DNA from: Bacilli bacterium
GTDB taxonomy: Bacteria; Bacillota_I; Bacilli_A; RF39; UBA660
NCBI GenBank assembly: GCA_024683115.1
Contig: JAIKYM010000099.1
Location: 1-14,294, forward strand
Direction: 5' to 3'
Length of the DNA stretch: 14,294 bases
The translations under genes were made by a program, and so were the position numbers. The stretch's first letter is position 1. Each line of letters starts with the position of its first letter. A model generated the notes under the pieces. That model was not told the origin of the DNA. It saw only the letters and a program-made list of their open reading frames with translations, and did not search any database. Below are positions 6,704 through 12,770 of the stretch, piece after piece.

Positions 6704-9235
6704 ATGGCAAAGAAAAAAGTCGAAGAAACAGATATAATAGATATGCAATCTAGAATTCATGATTACACTTTAGAAGATATCATGGGTGAAAGATTTGGTA
6801 GATATTCTAAATATATAATTCAAGATAGAGCTATTCCAGATGTAAGAGATGGATTAAAGCCAGTACAAAGAAGAATTATCTATGCTATGCATTTAGATAA
6901 AAATACACATGATAAACCTTTTAAGAAATGTGCGAATGCAGTAGGTAATGTATTAGGTAAATTCCATCCGCATGGAGATACATCAGTTTATGATGCATTA
7001 ATCCATTTATCACAAGATTGGAAGAATAATAATCCTTTAGTTGAAGTTGATGGTAACAATGGATCAATCGATGGCGATCCACCAGCTGCAATGCGTTACA
7101 CTGAAACAAGATTATCTAAAATTGCTGAAGAAACATTAAAAGATTTACCTAAGGATACAGTAGTTTGGGCTCCTAACTATTCAGATACTTTAATGGAACC
7201 AACTGTATTACCAGCTAAGTTCCCAATTATTTTAGTAAATGGAACTATGGGTATTTCTGCAGGTTATGCAACTAATATACCTACACATAACTTAGGTGAA
7301 ATTATAGATGCAACTATTAAGAGAATTGATTCTCCTAATTGCCATTTAGATTCTATTTTAGATATTGTTCAAGGTCCAGATTTTCCAACAGGTGGTATAG
7401 TTGAAGGAAAAGAAGATATTAGACAAGCATTAGAAACTGGTAAAGGTAAAGTTAGTGTAAGAGCTAAATATGAATTTGTTAAAGAAAAAAATACAGAATC
7501 ATGTGTAATAACTGAAATTCCATATGATGTAATTAAACAACAATTAGTTAAAAAGATTGATGATATAAGAATAAATAATAATGTTTCAGGTATAGCTGAA
7601 GTAAGAGATGAATCTGATAAAGATGCATTCTGTAGAATAGTTATTGAGTTTAAACCCGGAGCTAATAAAGAATTAGTTATGAACTATTTATTAAAGAATA
7701 CAGATCTTAAAGTAAATTGTTCATATAACATGGTAACAATAGTAAATAGAAGACCTAGACAATTAGGTATCTTAGGAATACTTGATGCTTATATTGCATT
7801 TGATAAAGAAGTTATAAGAAAAAGATCAGAATATGATTTAAAGAAAGCTGAAGAAGCTGCTAACTTAGCATTAGGTATGTTAAAAGCTATAGATATTCTT
7901 GATAAAGTAATTAAAACTATTAGAGCATCTAAAGGTAAAGCTGATGCTAAACAAAACATCATGAAAGAATATGGTTTTAATGAAGCACAAGCTGAATACA
8001 TTGTGACATTACAATTATATAGATTAGCTAATACTGAAGTACAAGAAGAACAAGCTAAATATGATAATGCAATGAAGATCATTGCTATGTTAAAAGAAAT
8101 ATTAAATGATGAAAATAAATTAAATAGTGTTATTAAAAATGAACTAAGACAAATTAAGAAAGAGTATGCAACTCCACGTAAGACTGAAATATCTGATGAA
8201 GTTAAAGAAATTTCTTACAATGCAGAAGACTTAATCATGAAAGAAAATGTAATTGTTTCTTTATCTAAAGAAGGATACTTAAAGAAGGTATCAGCTAAGT
8301 CTTATTCAGCTGCTGATGCATCTGGAGTTAAAGAAGGAGACTACTTAATTAACTTATATGATACAACAACATTAAATAAGATCATGGTATTAACAAAGAA
8401 GGGTAATTATATTTATTTACCTATTAATGATATTCCAACATTTAAGTGGAAAGACTTAGGTAAACATATATCTAACTTTGTTGCTATCGATCCAAATGAT
8501 GAAGTAGTTAAAGCTTATGTAGTAGATGATATTTCACATGATATGGAAGTAGTTATCTATACTAAAGAGGGATTAGTTAAACGTATTAATTTAAATGATT
8601 TAACTGTATCTAAGTATAATAAGTTATATACATATATTAAATTAAAGGATACTGATTCAGTTGTAGATATTCAAAGAGCTAAAGAGAATGTTATGATTGT
8701 ATCTAAATCTGGATATTATATTTCATATAAAGTTAATGAAATACCTATTGTTGCATCAGGTAAGTCTGCCGGTGTTAAGGGTATTAACTTAAAAGATGAT
8801 GAAGTAGTAGCAGGTTTAACATATAATCCTACTGATGAATATTTAGATATATTCACTAATCAAAAGACAGGTAAGAGAATTAAGTTATCTGACTTAACTG
8901 AATCATCAAGAGCTAAACGTGGATCTATGGTAATTAAGCCTGTTAAATCTACTAATTATGAAATAATATCTGCATTAATTACAGATACTAAAGATGTAAT
9001 TGGTTTAGCTAAGATAGATGATGTTGAAGAAATAAAGAATACTGATATTTCTATACTTGATTTAGCATCTACTGGATCTAATATAACTAAATCTAGATTT
9101 ACTAAAGCATTTATTATAGCTACTTTGAAGAAAGTAGATGAAGTGCCTAAGGATTCTAAAGTAAAAGAAGTAAAAAAGACTAGAGCAGAAGTTAAACAGG
9201 AAGAAATGGATTTTATTGATGAATTCAAAATATAA
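6704..9235 (+). CDS. parC: DNA topoisomerase IV subunit A
   Basis: An 843-residue type IIA topoisomerase breakage-reunion subunit. With ParE it decatenates daughter chromosomes. The N-terminal winged-helix region contains the quinolone-determining stretch HPHGDTSVYDAL (88-99), and the catalytic tyrosine is Y132 in AAMRYTETRL, preceded by GNNGSIDGDPP (118-127), which reads like Gram-positive GrlA/ParC more than GyrA. LVNGTMGISAGYAT and GPDFPTGGI follow. The coiled-coil tower and a C-terminal beta-pinwheel of six blades (from about 510) are complete. No GyrA-box (QRRGGKG) is seen, supporting ParC. Residues at the Ser80/Glu84 positions of GrlA are Thr93 and Asp97, natural variants in many taxa. 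parE is not next to it, unlike most Bacilli. AAGGTGAT precedes ATG. Confidence 0.95.
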   Translation: MAKKKVEETDIIDMQSRIHDYTLEDIMGERFGRYSKYIIQDRAIPDVRDGLKPVQRRIIYAMHLDKNTHDKPFKKCANAVGNVLGKFHPHGDTSVYDALIHLSQDWKNNNPLVEVDGNNGSIDGDPPAAMRYTETRLSKIAEETLKDLPKDTVVWAPNYSDTLMEPTVLPAKFPIILVNGTMGISAGYATNIPTHNLGEIIDATIKRIDSPNCHLDSILDIVQGPDFPTGGIVEGKEDIRQALETGKGKVSVRAKYEFVKEKNTESCVITEIPYDVIKQQLVKKIDDIRINNNVSGIAEVRDESDKDAFCRIVIEFKPGANKELVMNYLLKNTDLKVNCSYNMVTIVNRRPRQLGILGILDAYIAFDKEVIRKRSEYDLKKAEEAANLALGMLKAIDILDKVIKTIRASKGKADAKQNIMKEYGFNEAQAEYIVTLQLYRLANTEVQEEQAKYDNAMKIIAMLKEILNDENKLNSVIKNELRQIKKEYATPRKTEISDEVKEISYNAEDLIMKENVIVSLSKEGYLKKVSAKSYSAADASGVKEGDYLINLYDTTTLNKIMVLTKKGNYIYLPINDIPTFKWKDLGKHISNFVAIDPNDEVVKAYVVDDISHDMEVVIYTKEGLVKRINLNDLTVSKYNKLYTYIKLKDTDSVVDIQRAKENVMIVSKSGYYISYKVNEIPIVASGKSAGVKGINLKDDEVVAGLTYNPTDEYLDIFTNQKTGKRIKLSDLTESSRAKRGSMVIKPVKSTNYEIISALITDTKDVIGLAKIDDVEEIKNTDISILDLASTGSNITKSRFTKAFIIATLKKVDEVPKDSKVKEVKKTRAEVKQEEMDFIDEFKI

Positions 9236-9236
9236 T

Positions 9237-9266
9237 AAAAAGTTGTAAAAAATTACAACTTTTTTT
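9237..9266 (+). terminator. Strong rho-independent terminator after parC
   Basis: A perfect 12-bp stem (9237-9248 with 9253-9264), loop AAAA, and a T run to 9266, beginning just after the stop codon. Confidence 0.9.
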
Positions 9267-9301
9267 ATTATTAATTCGAGATTTAGACACTCTTTGTTGT
9301 A

Positions 9302-9307
9302 TATAAG
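9302..9307 (+). promoter_or_regulatory. Candidate -10 of the toxin-like mRNA
   Basis: TATAAG at 9302-9307 lies at the same position relative to the repeated transcript start as the TAAAAT of the antisense RNA promoter, since the sequences just downstream (AGAGGGTG here, AGAGAGTG there) are homologous. The -35 is poor; TAGACA (9284-9289) is close to consensus but only 12 bases away. Start would be near 9312-9314. Confidence 0.35.
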
Positions 9308-9335
9308 TATTAGAGGGTGTTATTACCTAGATGCT

Positions 9336-9355
9336 ATCTCACAAAGATGTGAGGT
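9336..9355 (+). promoter_or_regulatory. Hairpin hiding the toxin-like ribosome binding site
   Basis: ATCTCACA (9336-9343) pairs with TGTGAGGT (9348-9355), with one T-G wobble, around AAGA. The right arm contains GAGGT, the Shine-Dalgarno site for the ATG at 9362. The left part, ATCTC, is also needed for the long-range pairing with GAGAT (9499-9503), so the two structures exclude each other. Confidence 0.6.
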
Positions 9356-9361
9356 GATTAT

Positions 9362-9433
9362 ATGATTAAGAGACATGACTTAATAGTTATTATTTTATTC
9401 ATTATAATTATTTTATTAATAATCTTTAATTAG
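9362..9433 (+). CDS. Small hydrophobic peptide, possible type I toxin
   Basis: A 23-residue peptide starting MIKRHDL and continuing as almost pure Ile/Leu/Val/Phe to a final FN. It is one membrane-spanning helix with a basic start, resembling type I toxins such as Ibs in size and composition, though no homology is claimed. GAGGTGAT (9351-9358) is a strong binding site four bases before ATG. The leader folds over that site, and a convergent antisense RNA covers the region 3' of the gene. No plus-strand terminator with a T run is visible after it, so its transcript may be processed or run into the rhomboid gene. Too short for routine gene callers. Confidence rests on the surrounding RNA signals more than on the peptide. 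Confidence 0.55.
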   Translation: MIKRHDLIVIILFIIIILLIIFN

Positions 9434-9438
9434 ATTAA

Positions 9439-9453
9439 CAAAACGGGGTTTTG
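9439..9453. other. Hairpin between toxin-like gene and antisense RNA end
   Basis: CAAAAC (9439-9444) pairs with GTTTTG (9448-9453) around GGG. There is no T run on either strand beyond it, so it is not a terminator. It may be a stability element in the toxin-like mRNA. Confidence 0.45.
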
Positions 9454-9460
9454 GTTGATA

Positions 9461-9490
9461 AAAAAAAGCATCTAGTAAAAACTAGGTGCT
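9461..9490 (-). terminator. Minus-strand terminator of the antisense RNA
   Basis: Read on the minus strand, AGCACCTAG (9490-9482) pairs with CTAGATGCT (9475-9467) with one G-U pair around a six-base T/A loop, then a run of seven T. On the plus strand the T run would be an A run before the stem, so it is one-directional. Confidence 0.78.
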
Positions 9491-9528
9491 GTCCAAACGA
9501 GATAGCATTAGTGAGTAATGCACTCTCT
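9461..9528 (-). ncRNA. Antisense RNA, possible antitoxin of a type I system
   Basis: A transcript of about 65-72 nt is predicted on the minus strand from its promoter (start near 9528) to the T run at 9467-9461. It contains a 5' stem-loop (GCATTA, loop CTCAC, TAATGC; positions 9521-9505) and ends in a rho-independent terminator. It is fully complementary to the 3' region of the toxin-like transcript if that extends past 9528. By analogy with BsrG/SR4 and TxpA/RatA, it would pair with the toxin mRNA, changing its folding or marking it for RNase III. Prediction only; no expression evidence. Confidence 0.5.
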
Positions 9529-9534
9529 GAATTC

Positions 9535-9563
9535 ATTTTATAATATTATATTATAAATATCAA
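9535..9563 (-). promoter_or_regulatory. Promoter of the antisense RNA
   Basis: On the minus strand, TTGATA (9563-9558), a 17-base spacer, then TAAAAT (9540-9535): five of six consensus bases in each box. Transcription would begin near 9528 and end at the terminator 65-70 bases on. It faces away from the rhomboid promoter and partly overlaps it. Confidence 0.55.
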
Positions 9564-9565
9564 TA

Positions 9566-9574
9566 TGATATAAT
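9566..9574 (+). promoter_or_regulatory. Extended -10 promoter of the rhomboid gene
   Basis: TGA-TATAAT (9566-9574) is a perfect extended -10. The transcript would start around 9580, right at the GGTGAT binding site (9581-9586), leaving a leader of about ten bases. Confidence 0.55.
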
Positions 9575-9589
9575 TAATATGGTGATAAT

Positions 9590-10180
9590 ATGGGAGAGAT
9601 TATTAATTACTTTGAATACAATGCTCCAGTGACATTAACATTCTTTTTAATATCATTTGGTGTATTAATTCTATCTTGGATATTTAAGAAACAAATGAAT
9701 TATTTATTCTCTAGTGAAAGAGCCTCTTTATTAAATCCCTTAACATGGATAAGATTCTTTACTAATATTTTAGGACATAAAGACTTTGGACATTTTAGTA
9801 ATAACTTTTTAAAAATATTATTATTAGGACCAATGATAGAAGAAAAATATGGAAGTATTAATCTTCTTATTATGATTCTTATTACAGCATTTATAACAGG
9901 AGTAATTAATTTCATAATTGGTAAATATCGTATAATGGGAGCATCTAACATAGTATTTATGTTAATAGCTTTATCAGCTTTTGCTAATATGTCAGATAGA
10001 ATACCTTTAACATTAGTATTTATAATTTTATTCTATTTTATAGATGAGTTAAGACAAATATTTAGGAGAGATGGAGTTGCCCACTATGGACATTTAATTG
10101 GTGCTTTATCAGGTGTAGCATTTGGATTTATTTGTAATAATACATCCTTAATTGATTTATTAACAGGTGTATTTAAATAA
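9590..10180 (+). CDS. Rhomboid family intramembrane serine protease
   Basis: A 196-residue polytopic membrane protein that cuts transmembrane helices inside the bilayer. About six hydrophobic helices are visible. The H-x(3)-N element of the L1/TM2 region is GH68-FSN-N72, the catalytic serine lies in G117-A-S119-N120 (GASN instead of the common GxSG), and the catalytic histidine is H168 in GHLIGALSG. All key residues are present, so activity is likely. The N120 replacement of the usual glycine is a noteworthy variant. It has its own extended -10 promoter and GGTGAT site. The serpin gene follows after 36 bases. Substrates are unknown. Confidence 0.88.
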   Translation: MGEIINYFEYNAPVTLTFFLISFGVLILSWIFKKQMNYLFSSERASLLNPLTWIRFFTNILGHKDFGHFSNNFLKILLLGPMIEEKYGSINLLIMILITAFITGVINFIIGKYRIMGASNIVFMLIALSAFANMSDRIPLTLVFIILFYFIDELRQIFRRDGVAHYGHLIGALSGVAFGFICNNTSLIDLLTGVFK

Positions 10181-10200
10181 AAGTGGTGTAGTAGTATAAT
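10172..10200 (+). promoter_or_regulatory. Candidate promoter for the serpin gene
   Basis: TTTAAA (10172-10177), overlapping the rhomboid stop, a 17-base spacer and a perfect TATAAT (10195-10200). The serpin may thus be transcribed both alone and with the rhomboid gene. Confidence 0.45.
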
Positions 10201-10216
10201 AAGTGTAGGTGATGAT

Positions 10217-11473
10217 ATGAAAAAGAAATGTTTAATAGCAACTATACTTGTATTTTTATGTTTAGTTGCAGCAACAGTGTTATTCATAATATTTGGTTCT
10301 AAGAACTTTAAAGGAAAAGATGTACAAGAAACTAAACATCTAGGAGATTCTAGTTTTAGTACTTCATTCTTTATTAATACAAATAAAGTAGCAACAGATA
10401 ATTTTTTAGTTTCTCCATATTCAGTTAAAGTAGCTTTATCTATGTTAAGAGATGGAGCAAATAACAATACTAAGACTGAAATTGATAAAGTAATTGGTAG
10501 TGATAAAATACCATTACTAAACAATGATTCAGTACATATAGCTAATGCTTTATTTATAAGAGATACTTATAAAGATGGTATTAATCCATCTTATAAACAA
10601 GGATTAATTGATAATTATAAATCAGATGTTTTATATGATGAATTTAAAACTCCAGATGTTATTAACAATTGGGTTAAGAAAGAAACATCTGATATGATTG
10701 AAAAAGTAGTAGAAGAAATGAATGATGATTTCGTTTTAGGCTTAGCTAATGCTATAGCTATAGATGTTAAATGGAAACATCCATTTGATTGTATCAGTAC
10801 TTCTTCAAATGAATTTACAAGAAAAGATGGAACTAAATTCAATGTTGAAATGATGCATCAAACATATTCAACATCAGATGTTAGTTATATTGCATCTGAA
10901 GATGCAAAAGGAATTATAATTCCATATGAAGATGAAACAAATCTTGAATTTATTGCAATATTACCAAATGATAATATTGATGATTATATCAAGGAACTTA
11001 CTTTAGAAAAAATATATTTAATGGAAGAAAAGAAAGAATCTGGAAGTGAAGATGTTAATATCAGATTATCTTTACCTAGATTTAAATATGATTTTGATCT
11101 AAAAGAATTCATGCAAGTTTTATCTAATATGGGTATTAAAGATGTATTTGATCCTCAAAAGTCAGATTTAACTACAATGATGACAAAAGATAAAATGAAA
11201 GAATTAAATATTGATAGTTTATATGTTGCAGAAGCTGTACATAAAACTCATATTGATTTAAATGAAAAGGGTACAAAGGCAGCAGCAGTTACTTACTTTG
11301 GCGTATATAAGAATACTTCTGTAGCTGAACCTAGACAACCAAAGATTATTAATGTTGAATTAAATAAATCATTTATTTATATGATAAGAGATAAAGAATC
11401 AAAAGAAATATTATTCATTGGTGTAGTAGATAAACCAAATGAATGGAAATCATCTACTTGCGATAATTTATAA
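10217..11473 (+). CDS. Membrane-anchored serpin (serine protease inhibitor)
   Basis: A 418-residue serpin. Serpins trap proteases by inserting the cleaved reactive loop into a beta sheet. Residues 6-27 form a hydrophobic anchor with KKK before it, so the serpin domain is probably tethered outside the cell; C5 and C15 do not make a clear lipobox. The domain runs from NFLVSPYSVKVALSML (62-77) through ANAIAIDVKWKHPF (177-190), IIIPYED (233-239) and LSLPRFKYDFDL (284-295) to FIYMIRDKESKEILFIG (386-402). The hinge E350-KGTKAAAVT (350-359) has the small residues needed for loop insertion, so it should inhibit. Counting P15 as G352 puts P1 at N366 with K365 at P2, but the loop is longer than alpha-1-antitrypsin's, so the cut site is uncertain. 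AGGTGAT sets the start. Confidence 0.93.
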   Translation: MKKKCLIATILVFLCLVAATVLFIIFGSKNFKGKDVQETKHLGDSSFSTSFFINTNKVATDNFLVSPYSVKVALSMLRDGANNNTKTEIDKVIGSDKIPLLNNDSVHIANALFIRDTYKDGINPSYKQGLIDNYKSDVLYDEFKTPDVINNWVKKETSDMIEKVVEEMNDDFVLGLANAIAIDVKWKHPFDCISTSSNEFTRKDGTKFNVEMMHQTYSTSDVSYIASEDAKGIIIPYEDETNLEFIAILPNDNIDDYIKELTLEKIYLMEEKKESGSEDVNIRLSLPRFKYDFDLKEFMQVLSNMGIKDVFDPQKSDLTTMMTKDKMKELNIDSLYVAEAVHKTHIDLNEKGTKAAAVTYFGVYKNTSVAEPRQPKIINVELNKSFIYMIRDKESKEILFIGVVDKPNEWKSSTCDNL

Positions 11474-11474
11474 T

Positions 11475-11506
11475 AAAAAGATAATGAGCAATTCATTATC
11501 TTTTTT
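11475..11506. terminator. Bidirectional terminator between serpin and HTH-like genes
   Basis: A perfect 13-bp stem (11475-11487 with 11493-11505) with loop GCAAT, a T run on the plus strand and a five-T run on the minus strand. It ends both the serpin gene (plus) and the HTH-like gene (minus), whose stop codon is at 11509-11511. Confidence 0.9.
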
Positions 11507-11508
11507 AT

Positions 11509-12015
11509 TTATAATGCATTATATCCATAGTCATATAAGAATTCATTAACAGTATCTATATTATATATATGTTCTTGAAAACAAAATCTTATTATTAAAT
11601 CATATTTATTATTTTTAGGTAGAGAATAAGATGCACTTTCTAATAATTCTATTAATTCATCTATATCTAATTCTAATGATAAACCTAAAGCAATAATAGT
11701 TTCTTTAGATGGATGATAATCTTCATTACTTCTAATCTTTGAAAATAATCTTCTATCTACATTAACTTTATTATATACATCTGAATCTTTTAGATTTCTT
11801 TCATCAATAAGTTTAAATAATAACTTTTGAAATTTATTATCATCTTTATTATCTTCAATAAATGTATTAATAGAAGCAGCACTAGCACAAGCTATATCAC
11901 CAAATTCTTCATCTACTCTTATTGCACATTCATTTCTTTCGGCTGATTTAAACATCCTTGGTTGTGTAAATTCAATTAAGTTTTCTTTAATAAATAATTC
12001 TAGTTTTTCCTTCAT
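11509..12015 (-). CDS. HTH-like regulatory protein partnered with the VWA gene
   Basis: A 168-residue soluble protein. An ATG exists at 12033, but the GAAGGAGAC site lies after it, so the ATG at 12015 is the start. The C-terminal half, from about 62 (FQKLLFKLIDERNLKDSDVY, then NVDRRLFSKIRSN at 85-97 and PSKETIIALGLSLELDIDE at 102-120), looks like the conserved helical module found in many Firmicutes proteins, often fused or beside macro, VWA or similar domains. It has the spacing of an HTH: NVDRRLFSKIRS could be a recognition helix. The N-terminal 55 residues I do not recognise. DNA or RNA binding is inference. It is divergent from the VWA gene across 73 bases. Confidence 0.8.
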   Translation of the reverse strand: MKEKLELFIKENLIEFTQPRMFKSAERNECAIRVDEEFGDIACASAASINTFIEDNKDDNKFQKLLFKLIDERNLKDSDVYNKVNVDRRLFSKIRSNEDYHPSKETIIALGLSLELDIDELIELLESASYSLPKNNKYDLIIRFCFQEHIYNIDTVNEFLYDYGYNAL

Positions 12016-12035
12016 GAAATTGTCTCCTTCCATGC

Positions 12036-12070
12036 GACCAATTAATAAACTAATTATACTACAATTATAT
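12036..12070. promoter_or_regulatory. Overlapping divergent promoters for the HTH-like and VWA genes
   Basis: Plus strand: TTAATA (12042-12047) and TTATAT (12065-12070) are separated by 17 bases. Minus strand: TGA-TATAAT, an extended -10, with the TATAAT at 12069-12064. The two polymerase sites share bases, so the pair may compete or be jointly regulated. Confidence 0.4.
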
Positions 12071-12088
12071 CAGAAAGAAGGAGATAAT

Positions 12089-12697
12089 ATGAAAAAGAAA
12101 ATGGATATAGTATTCTTACTAGATAGAAGTGGATCTATGAGTGGAGCAGAAAGTGATACGATAGGAGGATTTAATAACTACATTAAAAAAAATAGAAATA
12201 ATAAGTTTGAAACAAATGTTACAACTATTCTTTTTGATGATAGATATGAAGTATTACATGATAGAATTAGTATTAAAGATGTTAAAGAATTAACAAATGA
12301 AGATTATTATGTAAGGGGATCAACAGCATTACTTGACGCCATAGGTAAAACAATTAATACATTAGATAGAAAAGATACAGATAAAGTATTATTTGTTATA
12401 ACTACAGATGGGTATGAAAATGCCTCTAGAGAATATGATAATAATAAGATAAAAAAGTTAATTAAGAAACATGATAACTGGGAATTTATGTACATAGGTG
12501 CAGACATAGATTCATATACAACAGGTGGTAATCTAGGTATATCAAGAAAGAATATTGCTAATTACAAAAAGGATAGAAAAGGTGTTGGATTAATGTTTGA
12601 TGCAGTAGGTAAATTCGCTTGTTCTTATGCTTGTGATGAAGAAACTTCTAACTGGAAAGAAGAATTAGATAATTATATATTTGAAAATGAAGAGTAG
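12089..12697 (+). CDS. von Willebrand factor type A domain protein
   Basis: A 202-residue cytosolic protein that is one VWA domain. The MIDAS metal site is complete: D12-R-S14-G-S16 (DxSxS), T79 in RGSTALLDAIG, and D107 in TTDGYEN. Such domains bind partner proteins through a divalent metal. No signal peptide or membrane helix is seen, so it acts inside the cell. Several upstream in-frame codons exist from 12014, but AAGAAGGAGAT (12075-12085) points to ATG 12089. The divergent HTH-like gene shares its promoter region. The protein resembles small intracellular VWA proteins of the YegL/TerY type found near stress or chaperone genes, but no such partner is present here. Function unknown. Confidence 0.9.
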   Translation: MKKKMDIVFLLDRSGSMSGAESDTIGGFNNYIKKNRNNKFETNVTTILFDDRYEVLHDRISIKDVKELTNEDYYVRGSTALLDAIGKTINTLDRKDTDKVLFVITTDGYENASREYDNNKIKKLIKKHDNWEFMYIGADIDSYTTGGNLGISRKNIANYKKDRKGVGLMFDAVGKFACSYACDEETSNWKEELDNYIFENEE

Positions 12698-12714
12698 TAA
12701 TTACTCTTTTTTTT
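12690..12714 (+). terminator. Rho-independent terminator overlapping the VWA stop
   Basis: AAGAGTA (12690-12696) pairs with TACTCTT (12702-12708) around a 5-base loop, followed by eight T (12707-12714). The TAG stop (12695-12697) is inside it. Confidence 0.85.
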
Positions 12715-12740
12715 GTGTAGTGTTATAATTGTGTTATAAT
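12713..12740 (+). promoter_or_regulatory. Tandem extended -10 promoters for mgtE
   Basis: TGTTATAAT occurs twice, at 12721-12729 and 12732-12740, eleven bases apart. TTGTGT (12713-12718), inside the end of the preceding T run, is a -35 for the second with a 16-base spacer. The resulting leader is only about 25 bases. Confidence 0.6.
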
Positions 12741-12770
12741 AAGTACGCTTTATTAAAGGAGTTGGTGAAA

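Larger units (their letters stand above)
9312..9528. repeat. Long-range imperfect inverted repeat framing the toxin-like locus
   Basis: The left arm (9312-9340) and the reverse complement of the right arm (9499-9528) align over about 30 bases: AGAG-G/A-GTG, ATTAC, and a perfect last ten bases, ATGCTATCTC (9331-9340 against 9499-9508). In addition CTAGATGC (9327-9334) is the perfect complement of GCATCTAG (9468-9475). The toxin-like transcript can therefore close on itself, and both transcripts begin with related sequence. Confidence 0.8.

Noticed and set aside
6921..7109. Minus-strand open frame inside parC
   Set aside because: Lies fully inside a strong conserved gene, has no ribosome binding site and reads as complement of its codons. 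The same applies to 7789-8082, 8956-9228, 9700-9951, 10084-10524, 10615-10842, 12307-12507, 12833-13123 and 13748-13969.
9461..9490. Plus-strand terminator for the toxin-like gene
   Set aside because: On the plus strand the stem is preceded by A and not followed by T, so it terminates only minus-strand transcription.
12715..12770. M-box (ykoK) riboswitch before mgtE
   Set aside because: Only about 25-55 bases lie between the preceding terminator and the start codon, far too few for the ~165-base M-box.
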